A stretch of DNA of 64,000 nt from Acidovorax radicis N35 (GCF_000204195.1 NZ_AFBG01000018.1:186001-250000), one strand, 5' to 3'. Numbered from the stretch's first letter, positions 18,341-27,148 are shown. Notes: a model not told the origin generated them from the letters alone. A program made the numbers and translations.

Positions 18341-18617
18341 TCAGCGCCAGCCATCCGCCCGGTGCTGCAAATTGATACCTTGAAGCACGGGGCGATAAAA
18401 AGCGGGGCGCACGGGGTACCTCAGGGGGCGATGGGCCGGGGCCGCCGGGCTTTCAGCCCTTTGGCCGGCAAGGGCGTTGGGCCGGGCCGGGCTCCAGCCT
18501 TTCTAGAATCCGTGGGAACCGGGCACGGCGCAGGCCGTCAGAGCCCCATCGCGCCCGGAATGCCCCGCAGTGGCGTTTTTTTGGATGATTTTGATGACCC
18601 CGAAGGAGTGCTCGCCC

Positions 18618-19196
18618 TTGCGTTTCCGTCTTTTCCCGACCCGTTTCACCTTCCGCTCCGGTGCTGCCGTGGGGGGGGTGGCCGTGGCCGCTGTGCTCGC
18701 GGGCTGTGTGGGAACCACGCCCAAGACATTCGGGGTGCAGGAGAGTTTTGGCTCGGTGGCAACCTACTCGCGCCTGTTCGACGCTACACCCCAGCAGACC
18801 TGCGAGGCATCGCGCCGCGCACTGCTGAGCCAGGGCTACATCATCTCCACCCACCAGACGGAGCTGGTGGAGGGCAAAAAAAGCTTCCAGCCCGAAGCCG
18901 AATCGCACCTGCAGATGGTGGTGCGCGTGGTGTGTGTGCCCGAGGCCACGGATGGCAAGGTCAGCCTTGGCTTTGTGACGGCGCTGCAGGACACCTACGC
19001 CCTGCGCAAGACCAACAACTCGGCCAGCGTGGGCGTGGGCGCCATCGGCTCGGTGTCGCTGCCTTTTTCTGCCAGCAGCGAATCGCTGGTCAAGGTGGGC
19101 AGCGAGACCATCTCCAAGGACACGTTCTACGAGAGCTTTTTTGACCTGGTCAAGCGCTACCTCGTGATGGACCAGGCGCAAACGATCGGCGGTTGA
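18618..19196 (+). CDS. DUF2242 lipoprotein
   Basis: A 192-residue secreted lipoprotein. A basic N-terminus (MRFRLFPTRF) and hydrophobic stretch end in VLAGC, with the lipid-attachment Cys at about residue 30. The mature part matches DUF2242, starting FGVQESFGSVATYSRLFDA and with QTCEASRRALLSQGY. I prefer the TTG at 18618, because AAGGAG lies about ten bases before it; ATGs at 18570, 18585 and 18594 would only lengthen the leader. Function unknown; the family is common in Burkholderiales. Confidence 0.8.
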   Translation: MRFRLFPTRFTFRSGAAVGGVAVAAVLAGCVGTTPKTFGVQESFGSVATYSRLFDATPQQTCEASRRALLSQGYIISTHQTELVEGKKSFQPEAESHLQMVVRVVCVPEATDGKVSLGFVTALQDTYALRKTNNSASVGVGAIGSVSLPFSASSESLVKVGSETISKDTFYESFFDLVKRYLVMDQAQTIGG

Positions 19197-19226
19197 AGCT
19201 GAGGCTCTGGGCGGGGGCCTCCGGCG

Positions 19227-19775
19227 TCACTCGCTGCGCCGGCGCGCCACCTGCGCCCACCCCTGCGGCCAGTCGCCCAGGCCGCTGTCGGCATTGAGGT
19301 GGCCCCGCGCGCCCAGCACCATGTGCTCGGCGTTCCAGGCACGCGCGCACTGCGCCGAAAAGCCAGGGGTGGAATACGGGTCGCTGGTGCTGCTCATCAG
19401 CACCCGTCTTGGCAGGGTAGGCAGGGCGGGTAGCTTGGCAGGCAGTGGCGAAAAACCTTGGGCGTCGGCCGGGAAATTCGGCCCGTCAGGGTCCGGCACG
19501 GCCACCAGCAGCAGCGCATGCACGGGCCTTGGGTGGCGTGCGGCCCAGTGCACCGCCACCAGGCAGCCCAGGCTGTGGGCGACCAGGATGGGGGGCTGCG
19601 GCGATGTGGCAATGGCGTCGTCGAGTGTGCGCACCCAGGTGTCGCAGTCGGGGTGGTCCCAGTCTGCTTGCTCCACCCGCGCCACGCCCGCGTGCCGGGT
19701 TTGCCACAATGACTGCCAATGCTGGGGGCCCGAGTTGTAGATGCCCGGGATGAGCAAAACAGGTCGCGTCGTCAT
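19227..19775 (-). CDS. RBBP9/YdeN-family serine hydrolase
   Basis: A 182-residue small alpha/beta hydrolase. It opens with VLLIPGIYNSGPQHWQSLW, has the DWDHPDCDTWV segment, the nucleophile elbow AHSLGCL (Ser near residue 68), and a candidate catalytic GHLNADSGLGDWPQG near the C-terminus. These match the RBBP9/YdeN family. The ATG at 19773-19775 is preferred over a TTG one codon earlier. Divergent from the Lrp regulator gene. Substrate unknown. Confidence 0.86.
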   Translation of the reverse strand: MTTRPVLLIPGIYNSGPQHWQSLWQTRHAGVARVEQADWDHPDCDTWVRTLDDAIATSPQPPILVAHSLGCLVAVHWAARHPRPVHALLLVAVPDPDGPNFPADAQGFSPLPAKLPALPTLPRRVLMSSTSDPYSTPGFSAQCARAWNAEHMVLGARGHLNADSGLGDWPQGWAQVARRRSE

Positions 19776-19914
19776 CAAACTTCCTTGTTGTCAAAGCAGA
19801 TCCATCACTGCCCGCCAACGATAGGAAATCGCCGCTGATTCGGCCAGAGGATCTCATCGGAAATCGGTCCTCCAAACCTTGAACTCATCGCAAGAAAACA
19901 AAGGAAGCACGGCC

Positions 19915-20352
19915 GTGGAGCTGGACAAAAAAGACCGACAGATCCTCATGGCCCTGCAGCACGACGCGCGGCAAAGCCTGTCGGCGCTGGGCAAGCAGAT
20001 CGGCCTGTCGCAGCCCGCGATGAGCGAACGCGTGAAGAAGCTCGAAGACGCGGGCGTGATTGCCGGCTATGCGGCCCGCATCAACCTGGCCGCCGTGGGC
20101 CTGGGCCTGCAGGCTGTGGTGCGGGTGCGCACCACGCACGAACACATCCCGCGCTATGTGCAGCTTTTCCAGTCCCTGCCCGAAGTGCTGGACGCCGTGC
20201 GCGTGACGGGTGAAGACTGCTTTGTGGTGCGCTGTGCCTTCGGCCAGCCCGCCGACCTGGAGCGCGTGGTGGATGCGCTGGCGGCGTTTGGCAGCGTCTC
20301 GACCTCCTTGGTGCTGTCGCACCCCGTGAACAAGGCGGTGCCGCTGGATTGA
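19915..20352 (+). CDS. Lrp/AsnC family transcriptional regulator
   Basis: A 145-residue regulator: an N-terminal winged helix (LDKKDRQILMALQHDARQ, LSQPAMSERVKKLEDAGVI) followed by a C-terminal RAM ligand domain. The GTG at 19915 is favoured, since AAAGGAAG lies seven bases before it; a TTG at 19879 is an alternative. Lrp-type proteins assemble as octamers and sense amino acids. It is divergent from the RBBP9-like hydrolase gene, which it may control. Ligand not deducible. Confidence 0.87.
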   Translation: MELDKKDRQILMALQHDARQSLSALGKQIGLSQPAMSERVKKLEDAGVIAGYAARINLAAVGLGLQAVVRVRTTHEHIPRYVQLFQSLPEVLDAVRVTGEDCFVVRCAFGQPADLERVVDALAAFGSVSTSLVLSHPVNKAVPLD

Positions 20353-20354
20353 GC

Positions 20355-20426
20355 TGATTTTTGCATCAAAAGAGCCACTGGCGCTGGATGGATAAGCGCA
20401 AGTAGCTATAAAAATAATAGCTTTAA
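20355..20426. repeat. Intergenic palindromic repeat, copy e
   Basis: A copy between convergent genes, with a GGCGCTGGATGGATAAGCGC core and an AGTAGCTATAAAAATAATAGC tail. It starts directly after the Lrp stop codon. Confidence 0.8.
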
Positions 20427-20434
20427 GACTGCGG

Positions 20435-21022
20435 CTATGGGTTGCGTTGTGGGGCTGGCGGCACCTCGTACCTCAGTTCCGCAAAGAGGCCGCCCAGCGT
20501 TGCGACCGACTGCATGCGCAGCGCCGGTTGTGCGATCCGGCGCGGCAACAACGGCTTGCCCGCACCCAGCGTGACGGGTGCGATCTGCACGATCAGCTCG
20601 TCCAGCAGGCCCGCGTCATAAAACCGCCCCACCAGTTCGCCCCCGCCCACGATCCACACATTGCGCCCCGCTGCGGCCTGCACCATGGCCTGGTGCACCG
20701 GCCGCACATCACCTTGCACAAAGCGCACATCGGCACCCGGGATGGCGCGCTGCGTGCGCGAGCTGAACACCCACGTCGGCTGCGCATAGGGCCAAGGCTG
20801 GCCTGCGTCGATGGCGTGCCGGAGCATCCATTCGTAGGTGTGCGAGCCCATCGCCAGCGCACCCACGTCGCGGATGAAAGCGGGGTAGCTGGAGCCCTCG
20901 ATCTCGCCAAACTGCAGCAGCCAGCCAAGGTCGTGGTCGGGCGTGGCGAGGAAACCGTCGAGGCTGGATGCGCCGTAGAACTGGGTCTTGCCGGGGTGGG
21001 TGTGGTTGCCTTGCGGGGGCAT
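20435..21022 (-). CDS. Dihydrofolate-reductase-fold (RibD C-terminal family) protein
   Basis: A 195-residue protein of the RibD C-terminal/dihydrofolate-reductase-like family. Landmarks are QFYGASSLDGFLATPDHDLGW, a MGSHTYEWML segment near 58-67, WVFSSRTQ at 83-90, and the NADPH-binding WIVGGGELVGRFYDAGLLDEL region near 122-142. In this family the protein is usually a stand-alone reductase of unknown substrate, not part of riboflavin synthesis. No rib genes are nearby. Cytosolic. Confidence 0.86.
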   Translation of the reverse strand: MPPQGNHTHPGKTQFYGASSLDGFLATPDHDLGWLLQFGEIEGSSYPAFIRDVGALAMGSHTYEWMLRHAIDAGQPWPYAQPTWVFSSRTQRAIPGADVRFVQGDVRPVHQAMVQAAAGRNVWIVGGGELVGRFYDAGLLDELIVQIAPVTLGAGKPLLPRRIAQPALRMQSVATLGGLFAELRYEVPPAPQRNP

Positions 21023-21139
21023 GGTGGGGGCTCCTCTCTGAGGGTGGGTACGTTCGCTGGCCCGGTGCAGGCGAAGCGGGCACGGTCACTGTAGAGAGGG
21101 GCTGCTGACAACGGCCTGGCAGCAGATGTCAGGCCGGGG

Positions 21140-21787
21140 TTAGCCCGGGCTGCGGGCACCGGCCTGCAGGGCCTGCACGGCAGCTACCAGCACGCCGGTG
21201 GCTTCTTCGGCGCTGAGCAGTCCGGCGCTCACGAATGCGCCGTTCACCACCACCGCAAGCTGGGCGGCCAGCTGCTCGGGGTGGGGTGCCTTCAACCGCA
21301 CCGCGACCTCGTGCAGGCGGCCCCGCAGCGCCTGCATGTGCCGCCGCGCCACGTGCCGTGCAGGGTGGTCCTGCTCGGCGAACTCGGCGGCCACGTTGAT
21401 CTGGGGGCAGCCCCGGTAGTTGGAGCGGGCCAGGCGCTCGCCAATCCAGCGCATGTGGGCCTCCAGTTCACCGGCGGGGTCGTCGGCGAACTGGGCCGCC
21501 ACGCTGTCCCATTGGTCCCAGAACTCGACATCCTCCCGCTCGAGGAAGGCCACGATGAGATCGTCCTTGGTGGGGAAGTAGCGGTACAGGCTCGTCTTGG
21601 CCACGGCGGCTTCCAGCACAACCAGGTCCACGCCCACGGCGCGCACGCCGCGTTCGTAGAACAGCCGGGACGCGGTGTCGAGGATGCGGCTGCGGACATC
21701 GGCGGCGGGCTCGGTCCCCGGGGCCGGGCCGCTGGTGGGGGAGAAGTCCCTGGTGGAACGTGAATTTGTGGTGCGCATGCTTGACAT
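21140..21787 (-). CDS. TetR/AcrR family repressor
   Basis: A 215-residue TetR-type repressor. The N-terminal HTH covers about residues 29-75 (RSRILDTASRLFYERGVRAVGVDLV, TSLYRYFPTKDDLIVAFLE). The C-terminal domain is variable, with GCPQINVAAEF conserved in this subgroup. Two ATGs, at 21787 and 21778, are possible. The gene is divergent from the saccharopine-dehydrogenase-like gene at 21865, and two copies of a palindromic operator lie between them, so it very probably represses both. The inducer is unknown. Confidence 0.9.
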   Translation of the reverse strand: MSSMRTTNSRSTRDFSPTSGPAPGTEPAADVRSRILDTASRLFYERGVRAVGVDLVVLEAAVAKTSLYRYFPTKDDLIVAFLEREDVEFWDQWDSVAAQFADDPAGELEAHMRWIGERLARSNYRGCPQINVAAEFAEQDHPARHVARRHMQALRGRLHEVAVRLKAPHPEQLAAQLAVVVNGAFVSAGLLSAEEATGVLVAAVQALQAGARSPG

Positions 21788-21809
21788 GATACAGACCTGT
21801 CTGTAATCT
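21781..21809 (+). promoter_or_regulatory. Predicted sigma-70 promoter for the saccharopine-dehydrogenase-like gene
   Basis: TTGACA at 21781-21786, a 17-base spacer and TAATCT at 21804-21809 face right. The spacer is filled by the first operator arm and the second arm falls over the expected start site, so repressor binding would block this promoter. Confidence 0.6.
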
Positions 21810-21833
21810 TCAACAAACAGACAGGTCTGTATC
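21788..21833. promoter_or_regulatory. Duplicated TetR operator
   Basis: A perfect 17-bp inverted repeat: GATACAGACCTGTCTGT at 21788-21804 and ACAGACAGGTCTGTATC at 21817-21833, with a 12-base spacer. Each arm is itself a near-perfect palindrome (ACAGAC-CT-GTCTGT), so there are probably two TetR dimer sites. The first touches the TetR start codon at 21787. Confidence 0.82.
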
Positions 21834-21864
21834 GTTAATTTCAACCACCCACCCAACGCAAAGG

Positions 21865-22896
21865 ATGACCATGAACCCGCAACAACACCGCCCCATCGCC
21901 GTTTACGGCGCCACCGGCCACACCGGCCAATTTGTCGTGCGGGAAGCACAACGCCGCGGGCTGCCCGTGGTGGCCGTGGGGCGCGACGCCGCCCGGCTGG
22001 ACGAGGTGTTTGCGCCAGGCGTGCCCCGGCGCGTCGCCGATCTGGCCGACCCCACCAGCCTGGAACATGCCTTTGCCGGCTGCGCCGTGGTCATCAACTG
22101 CGCGGGCCCCTTTCTCGACACGGCTGCCCCGGTGGCGCAGGCCGCGCTGCGGGCAGGCTGCCACTACATCGATGTGACAGCGGAGCAGGCGAGTGCGCAG
22201 GCCAGCTTGGCCGATTTCGATGCTCCGGCCCGCGCTGCGGGCAAGGTGGTGATTCCGGCAGCCGCCTTCTATGGCGGTCTGGCCGACCTGCTGGCCAGCG
22301 CACTGGCATCTGCCGGCGCCATCGACGAGATCACCGTGGCGATCGGGCTGGACCGCTGGTGGCCCACGGCCGGCACGCGCAAGACGGGCGAGCGCAACAC
22401 CGTGCCGCGCCAGGTGGTGGCCCACGGGCGCCTGGTGCCGCTGGTGCCTTCTGAGCACGTGCCGGACTGGGCGTTTGCCGCACCCCTGGGCAGCCAGGCC
22501 ATGGTCGAAATCCCGTTCAGCGAGGTCATCACCATCGCCCACCACCTGCCGGTGGGCCACATCCGCTCGCTGCTCAACCGCTCGGCGCTGCAGGACATCC
22601 GCGACACCGGCACCCCGCCCCCCACCGCCACGGACGACAGCGGACGCTCTGCGCAGCGCTTCGAACTGATGGTGCAGCTGGTGCAGGGTGGCCAGACCCG
22701 CACCGCTGGCGTCCGCGGGCAGGACATCTACGCTGTGACGGCGCCCATTGTGGTCGAGGTGGCCCAGCGCCTGCTTGCCCCTGCGTACGCACACAGCGGC
22801 GCGCTGGCCGTGGCGCAGGCGGTGGACCCGGTGGATCTGCTGCGCTCATTGCATGGCACGGCGCTGGAGATGTTTGGAGAGGCCTTGCCTGCTTGA
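21865..22896 (+). CDS. Saccharopine-dehydrogenase-like NAD(P)-binding protein
   Basis: A 343-residue protein with an N-terminal Rossmann fold (IAVYGATGHTGQFVVREAQRRG), the conserved VVINCAGPFLD and HYIDVTAEQ segments, and the usual long second domain. The family (saccharopine dehydrogenase-like, or trans-acting enoyl reductase) catalyses NAD(P)-dependent steps on varied substrates. AAGGA lies upstream of the ATG at 21865; a second ATG is at codon 3. It is under control of the divergent TetR repressor. Its specific reaction is unknown. Confidence 0.84.
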   Translation: MTMNPQQHRPIAVYGATGHTGQFVVREAQRRGLPVVAVGRDAARLDEVFAPGVPRRVADLADPTSLEHAFAGCAVVINCAGPFLDTAAPVAQAALRAGCHYIDVTAEQASAQASLADFDAPARAAGKVVIPAAAFYGGLADLLASALASAGAIDEITVAIGLDRWWPTAGTRKTGERNTVPRQVVAHGRLVPLVPSEHVPDWAFAAPLGSQAMVEIPFSEVITIAHHLPVGHIRSLLNRSALQDIRDTGTPPPTATDDSGRSAQRFELMVQLVQGGQTRTAGVRGQDIYAVTAPIVVEVAQRLLAPAYAHSGALAVAQAVDPVDLLRSLHGTALEMFGEALPA

Positions 22897-22902
22897 TCCA
22901 GG

Positions 22903-23122
22903 CCCTCAGAACCTGTTCAAGATCTCTTCGGGGTCGCGCAAGCGCCGCAACGCCGCAGACCGCCCGGCAAGGCACTTGCCCGAAGGGTTGGCGTGAAATC
23001 GGGCGATTGGACGCCCCAGCTGCTTGCATGGGCATGAGCCCATGCGGCGCATCCAAGGCATCCACTCATCCCGATTGCACTCCAGCGCGACCCCCGAAAA
23101 GATTTTGAACAGGTTCTCAGGG
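22903..23122. mobile_element. MITE-like element of about 220 bp
   Basis: Terminal inverted repeats of about 36 bp flank this segment: the left end is CCCTCAGAACCTGTTCAAGA... (22903-22938), and the right end, read on the other strand, is CCCTGAGAACCTGTTCAAAA... (23122 down to 23086). The match has about three mismatches and one indel. The interior shows no transposase domain, so this looks like a non-autonomous insertion. It lies between convergent genes, and its right end contains the stop codon of the LysR gene. Confidence 0.65.
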
Positions 23123-24007
23123 CAGCGCCACCGTGTCCGCCAGATGCCCATACACCGCCGCAATGCGCCGCAGGTGGCGCGACTCCGGGTGCGTGAGCAG
23201 CCACAGCTCGTTGTCGCACTCGGGCAGCGAGCCGGTGAGCGGACGCAGGTCGCTGCGGCCCTGGGCCAGGAAGGTGGGCAGCACGCCCACGCCCGCGCCC
23301 CGGGCCACCAGGTCCAGCACGGTGAGCAGGCTGTTCACACGGTAGGTGGGCTGCACCTTGGGGTACTGCTTTTTGCGCCAGCGCACCGAGGGGTGGTCGG
23401 GCATGGAATCGTCGGGCGCGACCCAGGCTGCACGGCCGGCTTCCACCTCCGACATCGCCACCGCGTTCACCGTCGCCGTGTACAGGGCCGAGCGGATCAT
23501 GCCCAGTTGCCGTCCCACCAAGTGCTGTGGCGGGCGTTTTGTGGCGCGCACGGCGATGTCGGTGTCGCGCCGCGTCAGGCTCACCAGTTCATTGCCCGCA
23601 TGCAGTTCGTACACCAGGGCCGGGTGCCGGGGCTGCAGCACCTGCAGGGCGGGGGCGATGAGGCCCTGCAGGATGGTGTCGGTGGTGGAGATGCGCACCG
23701 TGCCCGAGACCTGCTCGGGCTGCGTCTGCGCGGCGGTGCGGGCGGCCTCCAGGGCAGCTTCCACACGCTCTGCCTGCTCTGCCAGGGCCTGGGCCAGCTC
23801 AGAGGCGCGGTAGCCCGCGCGTGAGCGCTCGAACAGCGGCTGCCCCAGCCCACGTTCGATGCGCTGGATGGCTCGGAACACGGTGGACGCGTCCACGCCC
23901 AGCCGCTCCCCGGCCGCCGCCAGCGTGCCGGTGCGCGCCATGGCCAGCAGCACCTCCAGCTCGGCAGCACCCAGTTGGTATTGCGCAGGTGCAATGGATG
24001 ATTTCAT
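23117..24007 (-). CDS. LysR family transcriptional regulator
   Basis: A 296-residue LysR-type regulator. The winged-helix domain is at residues 13-72 (LGAAELEVLLAMARTGTLAAAGERLGV, FRAIQRIERGLGQPLFERS) and a substrate-binding-type effector domain follows. I start at 24007; an ATG 11 codons upstream (24040) is also possible. It is divergent from the GST pair at 24134 and is likely to regulate it. The TGA stop sits inside the terminal repeat of the MITE-like element, so the C-terminus may be slightly altered by that insertion. Confidence 0.88.
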   Translation of the reverse strand: MKSSIAPAQYQLGAAELEVLLAMARTGTLAAAGERLGVDASTVFRAIQRIERGLGQPLFERSRAGYRASELAQALAEQAERVEAALEAARTAAQTQPEQVSGTVRISTTDTILQGLIAPALQVLQPRHPALVYELHAGNELVSLTRRDTDIAVRATKRPPQHLVGRQLGMIRSALYTATVNAVAMSEVEAGRAAWVAPDDSMPDHPSVRWRKKQYPKVQPTYRVNSLLTVLDLVARGAGVGVLPTFLAQGRSDLRPLTGSLPECDNELWLLTHPESRHLRRIAAVYGHLADTVALP

Positions 24008-24133
24008 AGATGCGTATTTTGTTTGCGTTGATGCAATCATAAATTCTGCCTGTCGCCGCATACAAATAGGTACCGATGGGTGCCAAGGGGCGACACCTCC
24101 CACCTTCTTTTTTGCACAGAAAGACCTGCCCCC

Positions 24134-24742
24134 ATGAAGCTCTACTACGCCCCCGGTGCCTGCTCGTTGGCCATCCACATCGCCCTGCGCGAGGTGGGTG
24201 TTCCCTTCGACCTGGTCAAGGTCGATTTGGCCCACCACACCACCGAGACCGGTGCCAGCTACCTCGACATTTCGCCGCGTGGCTATGTGCCCCTGCTGGA
24301 GCTGGCCGACCAGTCGCGCCACACCGAAGGCGCGGCGCTGCTGCAGTACGTGGCCGACCTGGACCCGGCGCAGGCGCTGATCGGCAAGCCCGGCTCGCGC
24401 GAGCGCCTGGCCGTGCTGGAATGGCTCACCTTCATCAGCACCGAGCTGCACAAGGGCTTCAGCCCCTGGCTGTGGCACAAGGAGACGGCCGACTCCACGC
24501 GCCAGGCCGCCAAGGCCAAGCTGGCCGCGCGTTTTGTGGAGATGGATGGCGTGCTTTCGCACAGCGACTTCCTGGCGGGCGCGTACAGCGTGGCCGATGC
24601 GTATGGCTTCACCATCGTCAACTGGTCCCACCTGCTGGGCATGCCGCTCACGGCCTACCCGCACCTGCAGGCCTGGATGGCGCGCGTGGCGGCCCGCCCG
24701 CAGGTGCAGGCCGCGCTGCGTGCCGAGGGGCTGGCATCGTGA
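24134..24742 (+). CDS. Beta-class glutathione S-transferase
   Basis: A 202-residue GST. The N-terminal thioredoxin-fold domain begins MKLYYAPGACSLAIHIALRE, like E. coli GstA, with the beta-class Cys10. A YVPLLEL cis-Pro segment and a HTEGAALLQYVADL block follow. The C-terminal helical domain has SVADAYGFTIVNW. It conjugates glutathione to electrophiles in the cytosol. The stop overlaps the start of the next GST gene (GTGA at 24739-24742), indicating an operon. Divergent from the LysR gene. Confidence 0.9.
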   Translation: MKLYYAPGACSLAIHIALREVGVPFDLVKVDLAHHTTETGASYLDISPRGYVPLLELADQSRHTEGAALLQYVADLDPAQALIGKPGSRERLAVLEWLTFISTELHKGFSPWLWHKETADSTRQAAKAKLAARFVEMDGVLSHSDFLAGAYSVADAYGFTIVNWSHLLGMPLTAYPHLQAWMARVAARPQVQAALRAEGLAS

Positions 24743-25452
24743 GCGCAGAGGTGGCCGCTGTGCCAGCGCTCACGCTGGTCTCGCATGCACTGTGCCCCTA
24801 TGTGCAGCGCGTGGCCATCGTGCTGCACGAGAAGGGACTCCCGTTCGAGCGCCGCACCATTGACCTGGCGCGCAAACCCGACTGGTTCGTGGCCCTCTCG
24901 CCGCTGGGCAAGACGCCCGTGCTGCAAGTGCGCGGCCAGAGCCTGTTCGAGTCGGCGGTGATCTGCGAGTACCTGGACGAGGTCGCCATGCCCACACTGC
25001 ACCCGCAGGACCCGCTGCAGCGCGCCCGCCACCGTGCGTGGATGGAATTTGGCTCCACGGTGCTCAACACCATCGGCGCTTTTTACGTTGCGCCGGATGA
25101 AGCCGCGCTGCAGGCCCGCGCGCAGGAGTTGCGTAGCCGCTTCGTGCAGCTTGAAGATGCCTTGGGTGAATTCAGCGGGCCGGGGCCGTACTTTGCGGGG
25201 CTGGACTTCGGCATGGTGGACGTGGTGTTCGGCCCCGTGTTCCGGTACTTCGACGTCATTGACACGTTGCCGGGCGTGGATGACCTGGGGCTCTGGCAAG
25301 GCTTGCCGCGTGTGCTGCACTGGCGCGCTGCGCTGGCCGCGCGCGCTTCGGTGCAGCAGGCCGTGGGCGCGGACTATGCCGAGGGGCTGCGTGCCTTCCT
25401 GCGTGCGCGTGGATCGGCACTGTCGCGCCGCATGGATACCGTGGCGGCGTAG
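24739..25452 (+). CDS. Glutathione S-transferase family protein
   Basis: A 237-residue GST of a different subgroup from its neighbour. LVSHALCPYVQRVAIVLHEKGLPFE at 13-37 carries the CPYV active-site motif typical of omega-like or dehydroascorbate-type GSTs. KTPVLQV and LFESAVICEYLDE complete the glutathione site. The GTG start at 24739 overlaps the upstream stop, so translation is probably coupled. A role in thiol transfer or electrophile removal is likely; substrate unknown. Confidence 0.87.
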   Translation: MSAEVAAVPALTLVSHALCPYVQRVAIVLHEKGLPFERRTIDLARKPDWFVALSPLGKTPVLQVRGQSLFESAVICEYLDEVAMPTLHPQDPLQRARHRAWMEFGSTVLNTIGAFYVAPDEAALQARAQELRSRFVQLEDALGEFSGPGPYFAGLDFGMVDVVFGPVFRYFDVIDTLPGVDDLGLWQGLPRVLHWRAALAARASVQQAVGADYAEGLRAFLRARGSALSRRMDTVAA

Positions 25453-25462
25453 CTGCCTCGAT

Positions 25463-25999
25463 TCAATCGGCCCAGGTGCCCGGCGCCAGCCCGTCGAGCG
25501 TGTAGGGCCCGATGGCCGCGCGGATGAGCCGCAGCGTGGGGTGGCCCACGGCGGCCGTCATGCGCCGCACCTGGCGGTTGCGGCCTTCGCGGATGACGAG
25601 TTCGATCCACGCGGTAGGGATGGCCTTGCGCTCGCGGATGGGCGGGTTGCGCGGCCACACGGCAGGCGCGGGCTCCAGAAGGCGTGCACGGGCGGGCAGG
25701 GTGGGGCCGTCGTTCAGCACCACGCCGCTGCGCAGCGCGGCCAGCGCGGTATCACTGGGGATGCCTTCCACCTGCACCCAGTAGGTTTTCTCCATCTTGA
25801 AGCGCGGGTCGGCAATGCGGGCCTGCAGCGGGCCGTCGTTCGTGAGCAGCAGCAGCCCTTCGCTGTCGGCATCCAGCCGCCCCGCCACATACACGCCGGG
25901 CAGGTCGATGTAGTCCTTGAGGCCCTGCCACTTGCCTTCCGCGGTGAACTGGCTCAGCACGCCATAGGGTTTGTTGAAGCGGATCAGGCGCGAGGTCAT
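25463..25999 (-). CDS. rluE: 23S rRNA pseudouridine(2457) synthase RluE
   Basis: A 178-residue RsuA-family enzyme without the S4 domain. It opens [15 protein letters not shown], has the catalytic [15 protein letters not shown] (Asp near residue 43), [31 protein letters not shown] and [23 protein letters not shown]. The motif order and spacing follow E. coli RluE, which modifies U2457 of 23S rRNA. Convergent with the GST pair; the gap between stops is about ten bases. Confidence 0.9.
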   Translation of the reverse strand: MTSRLIRFNKPYGVLSQFTAEGKWQGLKDYIDLPGVYVAGRLDADSEGLLLLTNDGPLQARIADPRFKMEKTYWVQVEGIPSDTALAALRSGVVLNDGPTLPARARLLEPAPAVWPRNPPIRERKAIPTAWIELVIREGRNRQVRRMTAAVGHPTLRLIRAAIGPYTLDGLAPGTWAD

Positions 26000-26009
26000 G
26001 CGGGGAGTG

Positions 26010-26077
26010 ATGTTTTGAATGAAATTGGCCGCTGGCGCTTGTCCATCAAGCGCAAGCAGCTATCAAAATGGTAGTTA
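26010..26077. repeat. Intergenic palindromic repeat, copy f
   Basis: A well-preserved copy: TTTTGAATGAAATTGGCC lead, TGGCGCTTGTCCATCAAGCGCA core and AGCAGCTATCAAAATGGTAG tail. It ends over the stop codon (26075-26077) of the M23 peptidase gene. Confidence 0.88.
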
Positions 26078-27001
26078 TGCGGGGATGAACAGCGCCGGGT
26101 CCACCATGGTGCGGTTCAGCATCACGCCCCAGTGCAGGTGCGGGCCGGTCACGCGGCCGGTGGCGCCCACCTTGCAGAAGGCCTCGCCCGCCTGCAGCAC
26201 ATCGCCCACGCGCACGTCCATGCTGCTCAGGTGGCAATACATCGTCAGCAAGCCCTGGCCATGGTCCAGCCACACCGTGCCGCCGTTGAAAAAGTAGTCG
26301 CCCACGTCGACCACGCGGCCCGGCAGCGGCGCCACGATGGGGGTGCCCGTGGCGGCGGCGATGTCCATGCCGCTGTGCGGATTGCGTGGCTGGCCGTTGA
26401 ACACGCGCCGCAGCCCGAACGAGCTGGAGCGCCGCCCTGGTACCGGCACGCGCATGCGCAGTGATGGCTGCGCCTGGCCCGCAGGCTGCTCGGTGAAGGT
26501 GGCCATGACCCCGGCCTGGTGGTCGCGCTCGCGCTCGTAGCGTGCCTGGTCCTCGGGCGAGAGGTCCACCGTGCGCGGCGACACCTGCAGGTGCTGCTCT
26601 TTGTACTGCTTGTGTGCCACGGTGTAGTGCACCAGGCGCGGGCTGCCGCCGCCGTCGGCCAACACAGTGATGAACGCATCGCCGGGCGTAGCGGCCAGCG
26701 GGATGCCCACGATGGCCGTCCATTCGATGGCATCGCCCACCACCCGCAGCGGCACATCCACATCACCCTGGCGCACCTGCGCCACCGGCCGCGTGGCCGC
26801 GGGCCCGAGCGACAGCCGTGCCACGCCTCCCGGCACCTGCAGCGCCTGGGGCCACACCGTGGGCGCGGGTGGCAAGGGCTTGGCGTGCAGCAGTCCCAGC
26901 ATGGCGGGCTGCGCCAGAAGGCCCGCCGCGCCCACCAGGGCGCTGCGGCGGTTGATGGAGATGGCGGGGTGGAAGAGGGCAGGGCGGGCAGATTCAGACA
27001 C
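26075..27001 (-). CDS. M23 family metallopeptidase (LytM-like), exported
   Basis: A 308-residue peptidase. I start at the GTG at 26999-27001, which gives an N-terminus with NRRSALVGAAGLLAQPAML, a twin-arginine-like signal; no ATG gives an intact signal. The C-terminal M23 domain has the zinc ligands HSGMD (about residue 223) and HLHWG near the end, with FGLRRVFNGQPRNPHS before the first. LytM enzymes cut peptidoglycan cross-links; with both metal motifs intact it is probably active. A run of open frame upstream is antisense to the PLD gene and is not part of it. The stop lies within a repeat element. Confidence 0.85.
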   Translation of the reverse strand: MSESARPALFHPAISINRRSALVGAAGLLAQPAMLGLLHAKPLPPAPTVWPQALQVPGGVARLSLGPAATRPVAQVRQGDVDVPLRVVGDAIEWTAIVGIPLAATPGDAFITVLADGGGSPRLVHYTVAHKQYKEQHLQVSPRTVDLSPEDQARYERERDHQAGVMATFTEQPAGQAQPSLRMRVPVPGRRSSSFGLRRVFNGQPRNPHSGMDIAAATGTPIVAPLPGRVVDVGDYFFNGGTVWLDHGQGLLTMYCHLSSMDVRVGDVLQAGEAFCKVGATGRVTGPHLHWGVMLNRTMVDPALFIPA

Positions 27002-27148
27002 GGCAGGGCAACGGCAAATATGCAGCGGGATGTGTTTGGGGGGCGGGGGTGACGCGACCGCTGTCGCGACCAACACCGGCAATTGTGCCCCCGGCGTTGG
27101 CGGTGTCCGCCTACATTGCGCCCACAGGGCGCCGCCTACCATCGCGCC

